Assembly (NCBI GenBank): GCA_013350335.1
Contig: CM023540.1
Span: 48,962,552-49,026,551 of the forward strand
Direction of reading: 5' to 3'
Source: Chimonanthus salicifolius
Taxonomy: Eukaryota > Streptophyta > Magnoliopsida > Laurales > Calycanthaceae
Length of the DNA: 64,000 nt
The position numbers and the translations under genes were made by a program. The notes beneath the pieces were generated by a model that made no database searches, had not been told where the DNA came from, and saw only the letters and a program-made list of their open reading frames with translations. Below are positions 24,930 through 37,200 of the stretch, in pieces (position 1 is the first letter of the stretch; each line of letters opens with the position of its first letter).

Positions 24930-25456
24930 TCACTTCATCCAATCTTAGAACACAATTTTTTTATGGTCTAACCATTTTAATGGCAAAGGGATCGAATTTG
25001 TCAGTTGGAGGTGGTCAAAGGGACAACGGGGTTTTGTGTGACGATGGTGATTAAATGGGTTTTATGTGATAAAAACAAAAATAAATGGATTAAATTAGGG
25101 TTTTAAGAAATAGACTGGGACGGTGATATTTCATTTGGGAAAATGGGAGGGCTTTAATGGGTCCTATGCTAATTAATAAAAACAATGATTGGGTTGGTGG
25201 GAATATTAATGTAATGAGGTAAAAGAAAGTATTAAATTAAAAGTGGGTAATGGTAAAAAACAATAGGACTAGAGATGGGAAAATACAGAGGATGGAATAT
25301 GGGGAAGGGAATCAAATCTAGTGAAGTGTGGAACTCAGACGACCATTGCAGGTCGGAGATGGGGATGCAGATGTGGTGTGGAATGGCTGGGATGGCAGTA
25401 TTGGAACTAGTGAAACAGGGGATTGGTGATCTGGTTGATGGAAACAGGATGCAGCG
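24930..25456. other. Unassigned intergenic DNA
   Basis: G-rich on the plus strand with no coding or repeat structure that I can identify, lying between the foldback element and the gag-only array. Confidence 0.4.
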
Positions 25457-25812
25457 TGCCTGCACTGTTTTAGGCCTATAGATGCATCTGGAACTATGAT
25501 TTTAAATAAGAAAAGGGAAGGAGAGAGAAAAATAGAAATTATGGGACAAATTCGAGGGAGTGTCGGCCTCCTAACTCCGTGAGTTCCTAGGAAGGATCAA
25601 TTCTGCTTACTTTGTTATTCATTTCTACTGCTAATTAATGAGACTACTCCACCCGTTACGGTGGAAGCTACAAATTCAAATTCAAAGAGTCCTAAACAAC
25701 TATGGGATAAGGGGATAAGCAAATTCAAATTCAAAGAGTCCTAAACAACTATGGGATAAGGAGATAAGCAAATTCAAATTCAAAGAGTCATATTCATTGA
25801 AAGTGCGTTACA
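25457..25812 (-). repeat. Gag-only element LTR, left copy
   Basis: About 356 bp ending GCGTTACA on the plus strand (TGTAACGC on the minus). It contains an internal tandem duplication around 25670-25790 (units with CCTAAACAACTATGGGATAA) that lengthens it relative to the other copies. Confidence 0.82.
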
Positions 25813-26823
25813 TCCCTCCTGGCTCAAGATTGATGTCACCCTCGTAAAGGAGATCGGGAGACTTGGTTCGCACCTTGTGGTAAAGTTTCCAGGTGGCATC
25901 TTCTCGTTCATCTATCTCCTCTAGCCAACTTCCCTCCATGAGGAATAATTTTTGCATATGACATTTATGGCCCGTTCCAAACTTTTCATCGCAATTATAA
26001 CATAAACTTGTAGCCTTTCTCTCCTTCCCTTTATAACAGGCGTTGAAGGCTTAGGATGGGCCACGTCCAGGAAGGTACTTATTTTTTCTGCCTCAAATCA
26101 TGGTTGTCTCTGCTGCACTTTGACTTTCTCTTCTTTCATGCAAGCCAACCTGATGGCATCGGGGAGGTTGTACGGCCTCAACATCTGGATACTTAATCGG
26201 ATGTCATCCTCCAAGCCTCACAAGAAACAACTCACCATAAAGGACTCATTGAGCCCTTCAGTGCGGCTAGCTAGTTCCTCAAAGCGAGTTTTGTACTAGT
26301 CCACAATAGCCGTCTATTGCAATTTTGTAAGTGTGGCAATGGGATTCTTGTATGGAGAAGGCCCAAATCAAGTAACTATGTCGCAGGAAAAGTCCTCCCA
26401 GCTAGCAATGGTGTTGGACTTCTCCATCCAGCGAAACCACTAAATAGCTTTCCCTTCAAGGTGGAAAGATGCCAACATTAGCTTTTGGGAAACCGTTGTT
26501 TGCTAGTGGACAAAAAATTGCTCAGCCCTTTATATCCACCCGGATGGGTCAGACCAATCAAAACGTAGAAACTCCATTCGTCCCATGCGTGTGGTGAATG
26601 CATGATCCGTCCCACCACCTGACGATCCTTTGACTGTGGTCTGGGTCCATTCGAACGGAAACCAGAGGCCTTGATTCTTTCGGCCGTGTGGACCTGAGAT
26701 ATATTATCTAATCAGGTATCCACCATTTCTAGTTTGGCATCCTCGAATGCAGTCAATCTGTTGCACGCCATCCAACAGTCGTCCTTGGGTTTCCATTGCA
26801 TTGCGTAAGAGGATGGGCGTCCC
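25813..26823 (-). pseudogene. gag: gag remnant, left copy
   Basis: Nucleotide-level copy of the gag at 27084-28114, including the zinc-knuckle region near 25970-26010 and the capsid-like region near 26340-26600, but with stops so that no long frame survives. Its junction with the middle LTR near 26815-26824 has lost about 100 bp, including the start codon and primer site. Confidence 0.82.
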
Positions 26824-27083
26824 TGAGCTGTTTTAGGCCTATAGGTGCATCAAAAACTATGATTTTAAATAAGAAAAGGGAAGGAGAGAGAATAACAAAA
26901 GTTATGGGACTGATTGGAGGGAGTCCCAGCCTCCTAACTCCGTGAGTTCCTAGGAATGATAAATTCTACTTGTTTTGTTATTCATTTCTACTGCTAATTA
27001 AAGAGATTGCTCCACCCACTACAGTGGAAGCTACAAATTCAAATTCAAATTCAAATAGTCTTATTCACTGAAGGTGTGTTACA
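26824..27083 (-). repeat. Gag-only element LTR, middle (shared) copy
   Basis: About 260 bp. It begins at a decayed TGAGCTGTTTTAGG and ends GTGTTACA. It serves as the 3' LTR of the right gag unit and lies where the 5' LTR of the left unit should be. Purine tract AAGAGGGA (minus strand) is at 27084-27091. Confidence 0.82.
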
Positions 27084-27091
27084 TCCCTCTT

Positions 27092-28114
27092 GGATCAAGG
27101 ATCGATGTCGCCCACACGGAGGAAATTGGGAGAATTGGTTCGCACCTTGTGGTAAAGTTTCTGGGTGGCATCTTCTCATTCATCTGTCTCCTCTGGCCAA
27201 CTTCCCTCCATCAGGAATAATTTTTGCACATGACATTTATGGCTGGTGGAAACTTTTCATAGCAATTATAACATAGACCTTTAGCCCTTCTCTGCTTCAT
27301 CTCCTTCGATGTTAACTTTTTTATAACAGAAGTTAATTGTTTAGGATGGGCCACGTCCAAGAAGGTACTTATTTTTTTTTTTTTTTGCCTCAAAACATGG
27401 TTGTCTCTGCTGTACTTTGACTTTTTATTTTTGCATGCAGGCCAACCTGATAGCATTGTGGAGGTTGTGCGGCCTCAACATCTAGATACTTAATCGGATA
27501 TCATTCTACAAACCTCCCAAGAAACAACTCACCATAAAGGACTCGTTGAGCCCTTCAGTACGGTTAGCTAGTTCTTCGAAGCGGATTTGGAACTCCTCCA
27601 CAGTAGCCGTCTGTTGCAATTTTGTAAGTGTGGCAGTGGGATCCTTGTATGAAGAAGACACAAATCGAATACTAGGCCGCAGTAAAAGTCCGTCCTCCCA
27701 ACTGGCAATGGCGTTGGACTTCTCTATCCAGAGAAACCACTGAATAGCTTTCCCTTCAAGGTGGAAAGATGCCAACATTAGCTTTTGGGAAATCGGTGTT
27801 TGCTGGTAGACAAAAAATTGCTCAGCCCTATATATCCACCCGGATGGGTCAGAGCCATCGAAACATTGGAACTCCAACCGCACCATGCGTGTGGTGAATG
27901 CATGATCCATCCCACCACCTGACGATCCTCTGGACTGTGGTCTAGGGCCATTCGAACAGAAACTAGAGCCGTCAATTCCTTCGGCCGTACGGACCTGAGA
28001 TATATTATCTAATCTGTTGACAATGCCATCCAACTGTCATCCTTGGGTTTCCATGGCATTGCGTAAGAGGGTCATCATCTCATCGATTTTATCATTGCAG
28101 GTTGCTTCCGCCAT
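27092..28114 (-). pseudogene. gag: Ty3/gypsy-type gag, right copy
   Basis: The minus-strand ATG at 28112-28114 lies only 13 bp from the primer site. The frame reads MAEATCNDKIDEMMTLLRN, meets a TGA at about codon 26, then stays open to 27506: 'VRLEFQCFDGSDPSGWIYRA', 'QTPISQKLMLASFHLEGKAI', 'TVEEFQIRFEELANRTEGL', the retrotransposon gag (capsid) domain. After a frameshift a degenerate zinc knuckle follows (27211-27456, 'KGLCYNCYEKF'), with the later Cys/His residues disturbed. Gag would form the virus-like particle for RNA packaging. No pol follows; the LTR begins next. Confidence 0.88.
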
Positions 28115-28127
28115 GGCTGCAGACCCT

Positions 28128-28139
28128 GGCTCTGATACC
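28128..28139 (-). promoter_or_regulatory. Primer-binding site (tRNA-Met type)
   Basis: The minus strand reads GGTATCAGAGCC, the core of the plant initiator tRNA-Met primer site, about 8 bp from the right LTR end and just upstream of the gag ATG. Confidence 0.85.
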
Positions 28140-28147
28140 TTATAGCG

Positions 28148-28483
28148 TGTGTGGGTTGTTTTAGGCCTATAGATGCATCTAAAACTATGATTTTAAATAA
28201 GAAAATGGAAAGAGAGAGAATAAAATAAATTAAAGGACTGATTCGAAGGAGTCCCGGCCCCCTAACTCCGTGAGTTCCTATGAAGGATCAATTCTGCTTG
28301 TTTTGTTATTCATTTCTACTACTAATTAAAGAGACTGCTCCACCCATTACTGTGGAAGCTACAAATTCAAATTCAAATTCAAAGAGTCCTAAACAATATG
28401 GGATAAGGGGACTAAAAAATTCAAATTCAAAGAGTCTTATCCATTCAAATTCAAAGAGTCATATTCATTGAAGGTACGTTACA
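28148..28483 (-). repeat. Gag-only element LTR, right (5') copy
   Basis: About 336 bp; minus strand starts TGTAACGTACC at 28483 and ends near 28148 beside the primer site. It aligns with the other two LTRs, then diverges abruptly at 28484, which defines the element edge. Confidence 0.85.
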
Positions 28484-28788
28484 TAGGGGTGTTTGGGCAA
28501 GAATATTGGATTGGATTAGTTGGGCTTGAGTGGATCGGTGATGATGGCAAGGTAGGAACAACGAGGTTATGTGGGTTATCAGGCGAGGGCCAAACAATAG
28601 GTAGGATACAAGGACTGTTGTGGAAGCAAGCAGTGGAGAATGTAATGAGGACAGTAGACGTTGAAACGGATCTGTAGGATGGTGTTTGGCTGGGTTTGGA
28701 TTAAGGGGTTAAGGGCAATAGAAGGACGAGTGTAGATCTGTTCTGCAAGCACCGTTGAAGGGATGGAAGGCGAATGGTTGAAGGACAG
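28484..28788. other. Unassigned DNA between two LTR elements
   Basis: About 305 bp, G-rich on the plus strand, with no recognisable gene or repeat ends. Confidence 0.4.
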
Positions 28789-29639
28789 TGTGAAATAATA
28801 TTGTTCGGTGTCTCTCACTAAAGGAGAGGCCATTTTTTTTTTATTTATATTCAAAATGAAATACATCAAGATAAAGATAAAACACATCTAATTTTAGGAT
28901 AAGGTAAATTCAAATAACAAGCTAATGAGATAAAACAAATTTAAATTCAAAATCTAAATTCAAATCTAGATCTGGATAGATTCTATCACGCCCCTGCAAG
29001 CTCTAGTGTGTATGGAATAATGTTAAGCTTGGAAACTGTATGAATGACAGAGGAAATGGGGCACAGTAATTGGCCAGATGAAGTGATGGAGTAGCACACT
29101 GACTGGCTGCAGAGAGGAAGAGGCAGCGCACTGATTGGCTGCGAGGATTTGTTGACAGACGACATCGGGCTACAAACTTACTAGCGTCCATTAGTAAAAA
29201 GGAATGAATTTGCATCACACTGACTGGCTACAGATTTGTTGAGTTGCATTTTTTTTTTATTGAGAAACACCAAAAGCTATCAGTCATTCCATGAATGGCT
29301 TAAATGACAAAGACTCAAGCAGTAGAAGAGTTAGGGCTCCTCCCTTTGCCGAAAAAAGTTATCGGCAGAGGGAGTGAAGAAAGGACTCTAGCTGACTCAA
29401 GACCTAGGATCACAGTCGAAAATGCAGGATCTTCTAGCTGATACCATGTGAAAAATAAAATGATTCGGTGTCTCTCTCTAGAGGAGAGATATTTTTTTTA
29501 TTTATAATAAAAACGGAATACATCAAGATGAAGCTCATCTAAATTCTAGGATAAGGTAAATTCAAATAACAAGCTAATGAGATAAAACAAATATAAATTC
29601 AAAATCTAATTCAAATTTAGATTTCGATAGATTCTACCA
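28789..29639 (-). mobile_element. TRIM (851 bp), complete
   Basis: LTRs at 28789-28988 and 29447-29639 are close copies with TG...CA ends. TSDs GACAG are perfect (28784-28788, 29640-29644). On the minus strand the primer site TGGTATCAGCTA abuts the right LTR (29435-29446) and the purine tract GCAGGGGCG abuts the left LTR (28989-28997). The 458-bp interior has no coding capacity. All hallmarks of a terminal-repeat retrotransposon in miniature are present. Confidence 0.93.
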
Positions 29640-29644
29640 GACAG

Positions 29645-30874
29645 GTTCAGCGGGGTGTGAATGGCAATAGAGGTGGAGATAGAAAGGTTGATCGATTGTT
29701 GGAACTCCAAGCCAGGGAGTTACCGTCACATCCTAATGGAAACCAGGAAGAGAAGAAAAAGAGGGATCTGGCGCACAAGAGAGAAAATACGGGAAAATTC
29801 CAATTTTAATTCATCATTCCATAACAATTCTAAATGTCCTCTAATATGTATTTATAGTAAAACAAAATCCTAATTCTATCTCAAATCCTAACTTAATCCA
29901 AACTCTTAATCCGAATTCAATTCTAACTCTAAAATTTGAGAATAATTAAAAAAATGAAAATACAAGATAAATAAATAAAAATAAATCAATTGGGTCAGAT
30001 TTTTAATGTTCGGCCGAGTCAGGTCAGACTATGTACTACATCATATATATATATAAAGATAGTTGTGTTTTTGGTATCATGCATTTTATAGTTTACTACT
30101 GTGGAAACATCTTCACTAGTGGCTTTATGAGTTAGAGCTAAGAAATATATAATACCTACTTAATTGAATTGAATAATATAATAAAATTAGATTTTATAAT
30201 CTATAATTTCTATACATAAAAGTATAAATTATAGAAGACATCGACCACAACATCGCTTATTCAATTTATGTGTATTTTTAAATTAAAGTTTATATAAGTA
30301 TATCCATATATTAATATTAGACCAAAATGAGTCTCATCCAAAGAAAAAAATGTTCACTATCATTTAACTACTAAAGGAAAAGAAAAGGTGTCTAAGAATA
30401 TTAAATTTTAAAGAAATAAATTAAAGTCATTAAAATTGAGGGACCTTAAAAATCATGGTTTGTAAGATTAGATCAAATGATTTTTAGGGATACATATTTA
30501 TTCTAAATTCTTTTAATGGGACATCATCAAATAAAGTGGAAGTGTCTCTTATTTAAGAAGAAAATTGTTGAAATTGAAAAAATGACTTCTATAATTTGAT
30601 TGATGTGATTTTTTGGTATCATGTTTTAAGGATGAAAAGACTCAAAGGATCCATCATATGAGACAAATTGGCCACATATATTGGATGCAAAAGTTTAATA
30701 CATACAAAATAATTTGAAGTCATGAAAGACTAGACTTTACTCAATTGAACATCTTTACAATGGACATATTATAATGAACCAAAACTGAGTCAGTAATTTA
30801 ATAAATTAATAGTTAATGTTTGTTTAATGAACACTTAGAATATCATATGAGAAGAGTGTTAGATTAGTTTAATC
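29645..30874. other. AT-rich intergenic DNA
   Basis: No coding region or element ends were identified. A 70-codon plus frame (29661-29873) is basic and unrecognised. A short AT dinucleotide run is near 30043-30054. Confidence 0.4.
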
Positions 30875-30882
30875 CTACAAAC

Positions 30883-33800
30883 TAAGGGTGTAAACAGACC
30901 TGGATCCGGCCCACGAACTGTCCGACCTGGCCCGAGAAATAAACATACAGGCCAGATCCTAAGGTCACGGACTCGGACTCGGATTGTCCATTTATTTTTG
31001 GACAGGCCGCGGACGGTCCGCGAGCCCGTCGGACGGTCCGCTTAAGTTTCGAAATCGAAAGTAAATAAGCCCTACCGTAAATAAACCCTAACGCTTTTTT
31101 CTTCCGTCTCCTTCACCCTTCGAAAGATACACTTCGCCCTTGTCACTCTCTCCATCTCTCGCCGTCGCCCTTCGCCCCTTCACTGCCGCTTGGGTTCTCG
31201 ATCGCTTTCTCTCGCTGTCATTCTCGATCGCTTTCTCCCTCTCTTCCCTTCTCTCGCCGTCGCTCTGTTAGGATTTCACTCTCTTTCTCACTCAATCTCT
31301 TCCCTTCTCTCTCAGTTCTCTCAATCCTCTCCCTCAGCCCTCTTCTCTGTTCGGATTTGCAGCGGTCAACGCCGTCGCCCTTCGCCCCTTTGTTGTCGCT
31401 TGGGTCGCTCCTTGTCGCCGCCCTACGCATCCGTCACAGGTAATTTTTTTTTTTCTCTTTTTAATTTCATGGGTGAGAGAGAAAGAGGGAGAGACGGATT
31501 GAGAAGAGAGAGACGACGAGTATTTTCTATTTAGAGAATATCATTTTCTATTTTTAATTTTATCTATTTTCATTCTATTCATACCCCTCTTTTTATTATC
31601 GGAACAGTTTTGTTATCATTAGACAGACAGGTTTCCTAATTTGTTGCTTTTTTTTCCCTTCATGTAAACAATGGTTTGATTCTGAAGCAGTACTTTAGTG
31701 AGATTTGCTTGGTGATGCTCATCTACGGGCATTTTTGAGTGCTTTACTTTGTAGAATGGTGCTTGCTAGAAATTTTCCAATTGATTTGAGGGCATTATTT
31801 TTTGGGCTACACCCACTTACCATATATTCATGCTTCATTCAGTAAAGTCTTTCATACACCATACCCCTTTTGATTCATTCACTCGACACGAAGGAAGCAT
31901 ATGGGACGAGATTGTTAACAAAGACGGACCTATTAGGATTTAGGAAGCCAAGTTGATGAGAATCAATCTCATGTTCCCTTGGAAAATCCCAAAATATATG
32001 CAGAAACCCAGTAAGTTGATCCATGGAGATACGATGATAGATTGTTAAAGATCTCGCCGGAGTTAAGTTGGGTTTTCTTTCCAGTTTCATATATAAATTA
32101 GAAAATCAGTTTTAATCTAAAAAATATTATCCTTAACAATGTATAAAAAGAAACAAAACAATTATCAGTTTTTATAATTTCAAACACTGGAATTTTATTC
32201 ATTGTCGTTCTTCCTCACTGTTTCGTATACGACTCTGTTTCTGCAAACAGAACCACTCTTATCAAGTTTTGCAGCCAATTTTGACTTTGTAAAACCATTC
32301 AAATTTCAAAGAAAATAATTGCAACATCATGGAAAAAGGAGGAATTTGCAAATGTAAACAAACCCACGAACATATTTTATTGATAGCAAGTGGCAAGATG
32401 ACTACGTGTGAGAAACAGAGAGAAGAGAAACCAGGTCTCTTCATCACCTTGCCAACAAGGTTGAACACACAAACACGAGACACCCAGATGACACAAACCA
32501 GAGAGAGAGACATCAAACCTAAAGTCTCCTCACATCTTTGTTCAGCCCATTAAACCCAGGGGCTGAAACTTTATTCTTCAACACACACAACAGGTAAAAG
32601 AACTGTGAATGAAGCTAAACAGAACTAAGAGGTATCCAGTGTATATATGGTACAATGACAGGGATTTCTTTCAGTTATTGGATAAGAGCAATTTTTATTC
32701 AGAAACAGAGTTTTCATAAAGAAATATCTCTATTTTTCCAAAACATAGTTAGAGAATAAATGCCAAAAAACATAAATAATAAAGAGAAAGTAGAAGTTTC
32801 TTTAGCTGTTCAATCCATATGATTCCCCAATTCATATTGTAGAAGTTTCTTTAGCTGTACAATTTCATGATGTCCCCACTTGCATGGATTTGGTTTCCTT
32901 TGCTTCAATGGTTTTTCTGAAGTTTTTGAGGATTGTCATATTTCTTTGACTGTTTGGAGAAAGACTAAAGGGTTGGTCTGGAATGATTCCTTTTCCCAGA
33001 TGTTGTGGCCTCAACCGTAGATGGTTGTGATCACTGCCAATGTTGGCACTCTCATCTTCAAAATTATATGACATCAAAATGTAGGGATGGGATGTACACA
33101 TCATCTGGATCAAAGATGCAATATTCAGGTCAGTCAAGGATGAGGGGATTGAATAAAACACTTCAAGAACCCCAACCATACAATATGTGGTAGTAGTTCA
33201 TTGAAAAATATTTTGTCCAAAAACTTTCTCCGAGACTATTAAAATTGATGCTTGTACTCTGAATTGAAGTGCAGACTGTATTTTTCCAGTGAAAATTTAT
33301 AGAAGGGCATGCTTTATTGTCTGTTTTTGTGTTTTACAATATAATCTGTTGTGAATTCTATATCATGTCTCACATTAGAAAAGTGAACATGTTCAACTGA
33401 TGTTTAGTTGAAATTATTATAGTGGAATGATGCTTTAAAGCATTTTTTTAAAAACTATCTTAAATGTGATTTGCGAAAATATTTTCCTTAGAAATAGCCT
33501 TGTTATGGAACATCATGTTTTCATTGGGTTAAATGTATTCTTAAATATGATTGGGTTAAATGTATTCTTAAATATGATTAGAACTTAACATAAATGAAAT
33601 TTATTATACTTTTTCTGCAGTACAATGTCTTCTTGGGCTAATTATTTAATTGAATTTTTAGTTGGGTTGAGTCTTTGGAATTTTTAAGCTCTTGGTTGGA
33701 TTAGATTCTGACTTTTCTTTTTTTGTATGGGGAGAGAGAGATGCGACAAGTTGCTGCTATTCTTTTCAAGAATGTGCTTTCCCTTCAAGGTGTGTAATAT

Positions 33801-34458
33801 GGCATGGGGCTTGCGAAGGGCTCCTTACAAGGCAGTAGGAGGATCCAACAGAGTTCTTTTCTATGAAGAAGAATTATGCCAAGCAGTTGCTCAGAACAAC
33901 CTTCGTTGATCATTTCAACCATCTACTGCCTTTTCTTCTTTTCCTTGTATATGTAAATCCATTCTTTTCAAAAGGCTATGTAAAGCACTACAGTTTTGTA
34001 GTTTGAAATGACTGCACTGGATACTATTGAATATCTCCCCAAAGTAGAGTTTGAGATCGAGGGTTGCATAGAATTTGGCTTGTAAGTAAGGGTCATGGGA
34101 CACCCATAGAATTTCAAGTTTAATGGATTGTTGTATATCTTAATTAATTTTAAATGAAATTTGAATTTTAAATTTTCAAACTCTAATTAGACTTAGAATA
34201 AAATCTGATTTATCGGGCTCAGTGGCCTAAAATTAAAGTTAAAAAGTTTTAATTTTTGCTTTGTTAGCACTCAAGTAGCATTTGGGCCATATGATAGACC
34301 AAAAAGACAAATGGGCCTTTACCGGGCCGCGGACTGTCCGAAAGCCCGATCGGGCCGGGCCGGACTCAAGACTAAATGGATCCTGTATTTTCGGGCCGGG
34401 CCACAGACAGTCCGGATCTTGTCGGGCAGGGCAGGATCAGGGTCCGATTACAGGCCTA
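30883..34458. mobile_element. hAT element (3.58 kb) with gene-like interior
   Basis: Perfect 8-bp TSD CTACAAAC (30875-30882 and 34459-34466). Ends TAAGGGTGTAAACAGACC and, reversed, TAGGCCTGTAATCGGACC are imperfect TIRs. Subterminal arms (30900-31045 and 34310-34450) are dense in GGCCCG and GGACNGTCCG motifs. Inside are a CT-rich, GC-richer block (31110-31440) ending in CACAG|GTAATT like a 5' UTR exon with a donor site, and a plus-strand frame 33727-33909 ending '...RVLFYEEELCQAVAQNNLR'. No transposase motif was seen, so it may be non-autonomous with captured gene DNA. Confidence 0.88.
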
Positions 34459-34466
34459 CTACAAAC

Positions 34467-34934
34467 TATTGGTTATGATGACTAGTTATAATCATCTAAG
34501 TCATTTATCTCATCATCATACAATTGATTTTTAAATTTAAATTTGATAAAACCTTTTTAGAAGTTTGATTTATATTAGGATTCTTAAGTTCATATGAATT
34601 TCATAACAAACTCAAAATAATGTAGTTTACACATGGATTTATGATGATTTTGTGATTTTGTCACATACTTAAGCCATGATTCTAAGATTCATTTTAAATC
34701 AAGTTTGACTTCATTCTACTATTTTTCACATTTTATTATTATTATTATTCTGTTGCATGATAAATAGATTTTGATCAAAACTGTACATAAAATAGATTTG
34801 ACACTGATTATTTTGTTAGAGCAAAATATCATTTATCATTTTACACCCATTCTGTAAACGTTCAAATGGGCCGATCTTATTAAAATCCAGCTTCCTTTAA
34901 TTAAGTTTTTACCATAGTTTCCAACATAAGCAAA
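34467..34934. other. AT-rich intergenic DNA
   Basis: No gene or repeat ends seen. A short ATT run lies near 34735-34748. Confidence 0.4.
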
Positions 34935-34944
34935 CTATATTGAA

Positions 34945-35138
34945 CTCGGAGAGGTTGGAATGATGGTCAAGAACCGCTTAGAGAAGCTGGAGTCTTGAGG
35001 TCGATTCCCACTCTACCCTAAAGGGTCACTTCCTATAGCTTTATCCGGTATACGTGGATAGAGAGACTTGCACGTATTCTGAAGTTAGTCGGATACTCTT
35101 AGAGGCCCTAGACCCATTAGTTGTAATAAAAAAGCAAT
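34945..35138 (+). mobile_element. tRNA-derived SINE-like element
   Basis: 194 bp flanked by CTATATTGAA (34935-34944) and CTATACTGAA (35139-35148), one mismatch. A B-box-like GGTCGATTCC (34999-35008; one base short of GGTTCGANTCC) and an A-box-like TTGGAATGATGG (34955-34966) mimic an RNA polymerase III promoter at the correct spacing. The 3' end is A-rich (AATAAAAAAGCAAT). It is not a tRNA gene: no cloverleaf closes. Confidence 0.6.
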
Positions 35139-35148
35139 CTATACTGAA

Positions 35149-37200
35149 TAAATCTTTCGAGCTTGATCATTTAAAAAGCATAAGCCCAGCCCGATTGTGA
35201 TGGGAATTCTTAAACTGAGCTCAAGTAGTTGTTTACTAACGCTTAAGCCCTCTTTTTCAAGCTGTGCTCTTTAAACCTTCAAGCTTTACAGCCAAATTTC
35301 ATCCCTACTGTGAATTCCCTTGATTCCATGACTTTTTTAAGCAGGCGATTGATTCCATAACTTGGATCTGCAGCTCCGGCAGGCTGGCTGTGTTTTGGGC
35401 ACAGGGGTTTAAATCTCAACTGATATGATTCTAAAGGCTGAGATATCTTGTCCAATACGATAATTAGAAATGGAAAAAGAATCGGCCGATATAGCTGAGA
35501 TTTCCACCGAATATCTGCCAATTTCTTTTTTGTTTAAAAAAAAATAAAAATAAAAATATCGATTGTGGGTACGGGCCTATATCTCAGGTGTAATGTGCCC
35601 GATTTTCAAGGCCCGATCTTGGGCCCAGGGCTATGATGGCCTAATTAGGTCCAACTTCATTCTTACCTAATTTGCTTTATGTACCCATGGTTGAATTTAA
35701 ACCGGAATTACATATGCAGGCTGATCTGGGCTTTGGGTTTTTGGACTAAATATAGGTTAGTTTAAAATTTTCAATTAGGTTAATTAAATGTTATACAATA
35801 TAAACTACAATGTTGAAATTTCTACATTTATAACTGCATCAATTCAATAAAATCAGGTCTTCGCTTTTTATGCTTTTATATCAAGCTTGGGCCTCCATAA
35901 CACTGGGCCTGACCTGGCCTGTCCTCAAATTATAGACCTTTATTTTGGGCTAAAAATGTCCCTAACCAGAGATTTCGTCAAACCTATTGTAAAAAATTCG
36001 GCGGACTGATACGGGCCGCTGATATGCCGGTACGGCTGATACACTTTCTCTCTCTGGCAGAGATTTTTTTTACAAAAAATTCAAAAATATTATAGAGATT
36101 TCTGGGTTCCAGAGATATGTAATTGTATCATTATTTAGCGGTCATTTAGATATTCAAATGTTATTTTCTTCTTACGAAATCAAGAAATTCAAATGTTTTA
36201 AAAAAAAATGTCCAAAAAAACAAAAAAAATGTAGAAAAGTCAGAATTTTTTTAATAATTTTCTGATAATTTATTGACATGGTTAATGAAGAGATAATGAG
36301 TCACTTGTATATATACAGTCGAATATTCCAATAATTTGTGTACAATGCAGTATAATTTGGTATTAAATGGAATGAACCTTGTATCAAATACAATAACTGA
36401 AAAGTAGAGAATGAGACATTATTACAAATTTACAATTAACAAAAATTGAAAGAATGGAATATAAACTACTGGAATGAATTTTGTTGAGGTCGTGAGATGT
36501 TGAGGATCGCTTATTTTGTGAGGAGTAGACGAAGGTATGTAACATCAATATGGACGATGTCCGTATTTTTATTCAAAATAAAAAATAACTAATGCATGGA
36601 AACTTATTTTTAAGCACTACTTTAAGTTAAGAAACTCCATATAAACCATTTCATTTAAAAAAAGTCATTTCAACAATGAAAACAAAATTTTACTTTACAC
36701 TTTAATTTCGGATTTAAAATAAAAAAATAAAAATGCATGAAAAAGTAATTTGTAAAAACTACATTAACTTAAGGAGCAACACATAAACAAAACAAAAAGA
36801 TATAACTTGAACAAAATTAAACAATATTTTAGCTTCTACTTAAAAATCGGTTTAGAAAAAAATAATAAAAAATGACATTAAATATAATATTTCAACAATA
36901 CACTAAATTATAAAACACCATTTAATCCATTCCAAACATAATAAGGACTCTTTAATAAACTAAAACCATATTATATTTTGACAATAAATTCATATTGAAA
37001 TTTAAAAAATAGAAGTGCATCAAATATAAATTTCATGAAATAATACCTTGAGATATAAGGGCTTCCTTTAAAAATCTGGGAAAAATAAACTTTCAGTACT
37101 TGTAGGTCTATCATGGAACTCGAGCTTCAATGGTACAAATTGTAGGAAAAAAAAAGGCCGAAAATCATGTTTTTTTAGGTTAAAATTCAAAGAAATGAAC
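35149..37200. other. AT-rich repeat remnants
   Basis: No gene. GGCCC-rich patches near 35570-35635 and 35885-35930 and a 'GATACGGGCCGCTGATA' patch near 36010 look like transposon ends, but no partner or TSD was found. 36100-37050 is very AT-rich with A-runs. Confidence 0.4.

Larger units (their letters stand above)
25457..28483 (-). mobile_element. Gag-only LTR element array: LTR-gag-LTR-gag-LTR
   Basis: Three related LTRs (25457-25812, 26824-27083, 28148-28483) alternate with two gag regions, all on the minus strand. Each gag runs directly into a purine tract (AGGAGGGA or AAGAGGGA) and the next LTR start TGTAAC, with no protease, RT or integrase between. A primer site complementary to initiator tRNA-Met is kept only beside the rightmost LTR. 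The layout matches the published TR-GAG class (LTR elements encoding only GAG). The tandem form sharing a middle LTR suggests unequal recombination. No convincing outer TSD was found. Confidence 0.85.

Noticed and set aside
24475..25054. 81- and 120-codon frames in the foldback element
   Set aside because: They lie in the noncoding inverted-repeat arms and extend past the element edge; no similarity recognised.
31190..31534. 114-codon Ser/Leu-rich frame
   Set aside because: Translation of a CT-rich, UTR-like block; composition rather than coding. It may mark a captured 5' UTR exon instead.
30883..34458. Possibility that this is a second cellular gene
   Set aside because: hAT termini with a perfect 8-bp TSD enclose it, and no frame encodes a recognisable protein.
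34955..35010. tRNA gene suggested by A- and B-box-like motifs
   Set aside because: No acceptor stem, anticodon loop or complete T-loop can be formed; the TSD and A-rich end fit a SINE better.
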